The notes beneath the pieces were generated by a model. That model ran no database searches. It was given only the letters and a program-made list of their open reading frames with translations, and was not told where the DNA came from. The translations under genes and the position numbers were made by a program. From Begonia masoniana (lineage: Eukaryota; Streptophyta; Magnoliopsida; Cucurbitales; Begoniaceae): a stretch of 64,000 nt of DNA. Within the stretch, counting starts at the first letter, position 1, and every line of letters starts with the position of its first letter. The stretch spans positions 55,240,466 through 55,304,465 of the forward strand of contig CM039503.1 in assembly GCA_022432975.1 (NCBI GenBank), given 5' to 3'. Shown one piece after another: positions 60,694 through 64,000 of the stretch.

Positions 60694-60729
<36 letters not shown>

Positions 60730-61735
60730 TAATTCTGATGACCTGAATGTGTACGTATGAGCACGACTGCAAAGCAAATCTCGGGTTGCGGGGCAAATCT
60801 CGGGACCTAAGCCGAGTGTAGGCAATTCCCGGACTCGAGTATAGACAAATCTCAGGTCGTAAAAAGGGGGTCGTCACAATCCCACATCGCTTGGGGATGT
60901 ATATGAAAATGAAACATATAGTAAGGAAACTCTCCCAAGATAGTAAAACGTGTTTTGGAGTATAATTGACTACGGATCCTATAAAAACTTCGAAGTTAAA
61001 AGTGCTCCGGCTGAGAGCAGTATCAAGTTGGGTGACCGACTGGGAAGTCCTCGCCAAAACAAATCTGTGTGGGCTGTATGAGCGACATAAAGAGATAATA
61101 TCTTACTGAGAAAAAATGATTCGTTATACAAACCGTCAAAATAGCTACCAGAATCCAACAATACACAAGGAAAATATGTCCCTTAAAAAGCAAATAAGCA
61201 AATACATTGTTACACATTGATTGTAAGAATTTAGTAATTACCAATACTGGCACTTAAATCGGAGTTGTTCAATTGCTGGTTTATCCAATTCAACAATCCA
61301 TGAAGATTTTTTTTTTAACCTAAATAAATCTCAATGATATTAGAGGGAGGTCGGGAATGGGGTATCCCTGCCCCGGATCGGAACCCCGTTCTCAAACGTA
61401 ATGTTTAAGAACCAGGGGTCGTTTTGGGGCGGAGACCCTCCTTTTTGTGCCATGATTTTGAGAACGGGAAGGTCACCGTCCCATATCAGGCCCCGTTCTC
61501 AAACGTAATGTTTAAGAACGAATGGTCGTTTCGGGCGGAAACTCCCCGTTCTCACCCCCAAAAATTAGGGGTGATCGACTCCTCATTTTCTGCGTAAATT
61601 TAGAACGGGGAGTGATCGACCACCGTCAGAGTTTAAGTTGTTACATTTTGGATAGTTTAAAGTTTTACTTGTTAGACTTTTTAATTTAGGGGGTGTTTCA
61701 AATTAACCTCATACTTTGGAGTTCAAATTGGTTTC
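59456..61735. mobile_element. TIR element split by a Cassandra insertion
   Basis: Same family as 21881-22842 and the direct counterpart of 46012-47142. Its left arm lies at about 59456-59820 and its right arm at about 61320-61735; a complete Cassandra element sits between the arms. Confidence 0.7.
60000..61128 (+). mobile_element. Cassandra retrotransposon with duplicated 5S-like region in LTR1
   Basis: LTR1 60000-60636, primer-binding site TGGTATCAGAG at 60639, short internal part, a 34-G polypurine tract at 60695-60728, LTR2 60734-61128. Target duplication CAAAC (59995-59999, 61129-61133). The empty site is visible in the other duplicate near 46575. 5S-rRNA-like segments occur at about 60245-60320, 60480-60555 and 60985-61055. 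A 234-bp segment of LTR1 (60121-60354) is repeated directly at 60355-60588, so LTR1 has two 5S-like units. Non-coding. Confidence 0.9.
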
Positions 61736-62520
61736 AACCCTAAACTAAGAAAATGTCTGGAGTAAATTATGAAATGAAGCAAGCACAAAAATGTTTAAAA
61801 TTTGAATTAATTAGCTTGAAATCATGGATTCAAAGTTAGATGCCAATGTGCATGTTTTTATTGCAAGAAAGTGGAGACCAATGGAAGATAGTGAAAACAA
61901 TATCAAACGAATGTGTTATGGTTTTCATGGGTACAAAGAATTTTAATGTGTGAGTTTAAATGAAAACATCTATGATAAAGGCTAAGATAATGAAAGTTGT
62001 AAACTACATGCAATGACGATGTTAGAATTGACTATGAATATGACGTTTGCAATGACTCCAGTGTAAAAAACTCGACTCTTAATACAATATTGCCAATTGT
62101 GGGCCGAAACAAACATAATTTTGTTATAAATTTTTACTTGAAAGCACTTATTGAGTGATCTCATGAATCGATCTTCTCTACTACAGTCAAATCATGTGTA
62201 ATTGTGCATACTTTTGCATACTTTTGCTATTTGCTGACAGTTCACCTTTTTCATGTCATTAGGATCCAGAACAAAACATGATCCTGAAGAGAGAGAAAAT
62301 AATGTTTGTATGGAATATTTTAGTCTTAAATTTCCAAATGGCATTATACAATGTGCGTAGAGAATAATTCATGCACAATGTGAGCTAATTGTAGGGTCTA
62401 GGGACCTGTGCAATAAATGGAGATTATCTCCAAATGGATTAATTGCAAATGGAGACAATATCTCTATTGGCTGCAAGGAGGAAATTCTTCCTCATTTATG
62501 AGGAAGGTGTCCGCTCACCT

Positions 62521-62893
62521 TCTGACATGCCTAGGAAGCCCGTCACGAGATCACAAACTCGGGCCCATAATTTAGTTACTCAATTTTTTGATGATTTTTC
62601 TCTTTTTGCAGGTTGTGACCCCATCATGGATTTCACTTGGGAGCCAACTTCGGAAGATGTGGAGAAACCTTTGCATAGCCTTCATTGGAGCATTCACACG
62701 GAGCCTTCAAGCAACCCAATGGGAATTTATCTTTTCGGGCCTCTAAATGTGTAATTTTTGTTTTGAACTTATTTGACATACATTAGCCTTTTTGTATGGT
62801 TTATTATAGTTGCATCATGCATTAGATTGTATGGTTAGGGTTAGATGTATGTTGGTGGATTATGGATTGAAGATTAATTCAACAAAGGAGAAA
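62521..62893 (+). mobile_element. Ty3/gypsy polyprotein C-terminal tail (probable)
   Basis: Open frame from MPRKPVTRSQTRAHNLVTQF (62527) to a stop at 62752-62754. The MTRSQTRA-like basic block is typical of the region after the integrase in plant Ty3/gypsy polyproteins. A purine-rich AAAGGAGAAA at 62884-62893 can serve as polypurine tract directly before the LTR. The upstream body of the element is missing, because this piece abuts the duplicated segment. Confidence 0.55.
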
Positions 62894-63983
62894 TGCATCA
62901 ACAAAAATGGAGCCTAAAGAAACACTTGACCCAAAGAAGAGCCCACATTTAAAGGTATGAAATTACAGGTACACATGTGGGTGGCAAAATGGATCGATGA
63001 CATGGAAAAAATCACAACCTTTGATGAAGGATGGTGCAGGTTCAATCAGAACCGTAGGATCTAGCGCGCGCTGGCGTGCGCATCAGCGCCATCTGGCGTG
63101 GGCAGCACAGCAGCGCCAACTGGCACGGGCAGCAGCAGGGCCACGATCCACCCGCGCGCGCGTGGGAAAGTTGTGGACCGTTGATTCGGGCACGCGCCAG
63201 ATGCACCTCCGCCCTTGATCTTGCGCGCACAGATGGCTCCTCCTCGGCCCTTGATTGTTTTTCTTGATCCAAAGGGCTCTCATCCACTCTTGCCAAACCC
63301 TAATCCACCTAGGTTGCCTATTTAAGCATAGCATTGGTGTTTGTAGCCAACTTTTGCTCATTTATGAAATTCCTATTTCCCTAACTCCGTGTTAGAAGAA
63401 CCTTCGGGTGTTTCCTCGATTTCTATCAAGTGGAGTGGTCCTCCATTGTTATCCTAGCTCTAAGGTTGCTAGGCTAGCTCTTATTTTCCCTCATCTTGCT
63501 CTCTCGAGAGTAAGGACTTCGAGGAAGAAAACTTAGGCCTACGGTGGTCGTTTTCCTCTGAAAAAACGTGCACCCGAGAGCTCAAACGTGAGATAGCTCC
63601 TCGGGTCCGCCAAGGGTATTTCCATCTTCTTCACCCTCATCTTATTTTCTTGCATTTCATTCTTAGCATAATCGGTCACATCAATTCCACACACTTCACC
63701 TTTCCTTTTTTTTTTTTATGCATATTCTTCTCTTCTTCCATATTTTCATCTCTTCATCGTTCTTCCTTTCATCTCATTTTATCTTTACTCCATTTTCTTC
63801 CATATTTCATGCACTCTAACCCCATGTAGATCTCGGCCACCTTTACACACTACACTTCTTCTTTTTAGTCATTTTCATCTCTTTATCCTACCATTTTCTC
63901 TTGATTTGTGAATCTCACTAGCACCCGAGCACATATTCACCTTTGTGGGTTACGCGGGCCCTTTTCTAAGGGCCACCGTGTCA
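62894..63983 (+). repeat. Long LTR of a Ty3/gypsy element
   Basis: Starts TGCATCAAC after the purine tract and ends CCGTGTCA, followed by AG and the primer-binding site TGGTATCAGAGC; about 1090 bp. It includes a GC-rich stretch (63063-63240, GCGCGCGCTGG) and a TATA-like CTATTTAAGC at about 63319. The 5' edge is inferred, the 3' edge is firm. The ORFs in it on both strands are incidental. Confidence 0.65.
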
Positions 63984-63985
63984 AG

Positions 63986-63997
63986 TGGTATCAGAGC
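63986..63997 (+). other. Primer-binding site of an LTR retrotransposon leaving the window
   Basis: TGGTATCAGAGC matches the 3' end of initiator tRNA-Met, the usual plant retrotransposon primer. The element's internal region continues beyond position 64000. Confidence 0.85.
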
Positions 63998-64000
63998 AGA

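Larger units (their letters stand above)
56711..62520. repeat. Segmental duplication, copy 2 (with later insertions)
   Basis: Collinear with 44245-47998 but about 2 kb longer. The excess is explained by an 849-bp Mutator-like foldback element (56879-57727) and a Cassandra element (60000-61128), both absent from copy 1, plus about 60 bp near 57737-57800 missing from copy 1. The match ends at GCTCACC (about 62520) in a truncated TRIM LTR that starts TGTAGGG at about 62388. Confidence 0.9.

Noticed and set aside
62997..63361. GC-rich open frames rich in Arg, Ala and Trp
   Set aside because: They overlap each other on both strands inside the gypsy LTR and match no protein family known to me.

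Overview
This window is nuclear DNA from a flowering plant, most likely a core eudicot. The evidence is AT-rich intergenic DNA, genes split by GT-AG introns (plus one AT-AC intron), plant-only families (GOLDEN2-LIKE, TAXIMIN, DUF1664, class II O-methyltransferase, glycine-rich secreted proteins) and many plant transposable elements (Ty1/copia, Ty3/gypsy, Cassandra, TRIM, hAT and Mutator-like). I cannot name the species. All gene models and splice sites were read by eye from the sequence and from recalled family features; no search was run.

Layout. 1-1040: 3' end of a Ty1/copia element, followed by AT-rich DNA. 5231-8553: minus-strand cluster of glycine-rich secreted protein genes; the second locus contains a 592-bp tandem duplication of promoter + exon 1 + exon 2. 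10145-10507: broken eIF1A copy. 10742-13812: DUF1664 gene (11 exons, minus), head-to-head with a frameshifted SOSS-B/OB-fold gene at 14118-15054. 16476-19841: CBP20, the small nuclear cap-binding subunit, with a U12-type AT-AC intron. 21881-25534: TIR repeats and a hAT element carrying pieces of host genes. 25870-27940: GOLDEN2-LIKE transcription factor (6 exons, minus). 28950-37256: Cassandra, an anomalous 565-bp T tract between duplicated flanks, and a gag-only Ty3/gypsy element. 38794-42822: TAXIMIN peptide, a DnaJ type II co-chaperone and a METTL21-like methyltransferase. 44245-47998 and 56711-62520 are the two copies of a segmental duplication. Between them lie a tandem TRIM array (47857-50573), an O-methyltransferase gene (50693-52255), a Mutator-like MITE and a hAT-like element. 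The window ends in a Ty3/gypsy polyprotein tail followed by an LTR and its primer-binding site.

The host genes are unrelated housekeeping and developmental genes (mRNA cap binding, chloroplast transcription, protein folding, peptide signalling, specialised methylation); there is no operon-like or cluster logic except the tandem glycine-rich genes. The most interesting material lies in genome dynamics: the symmetric exon duplication in the glycine-rich gene, the hAT element with two captured gene fragments, the TRIM array directly upstream of the O-methyltransferase, and a segmental duplication whose two copies serve as filled and empty sites for later insertions.
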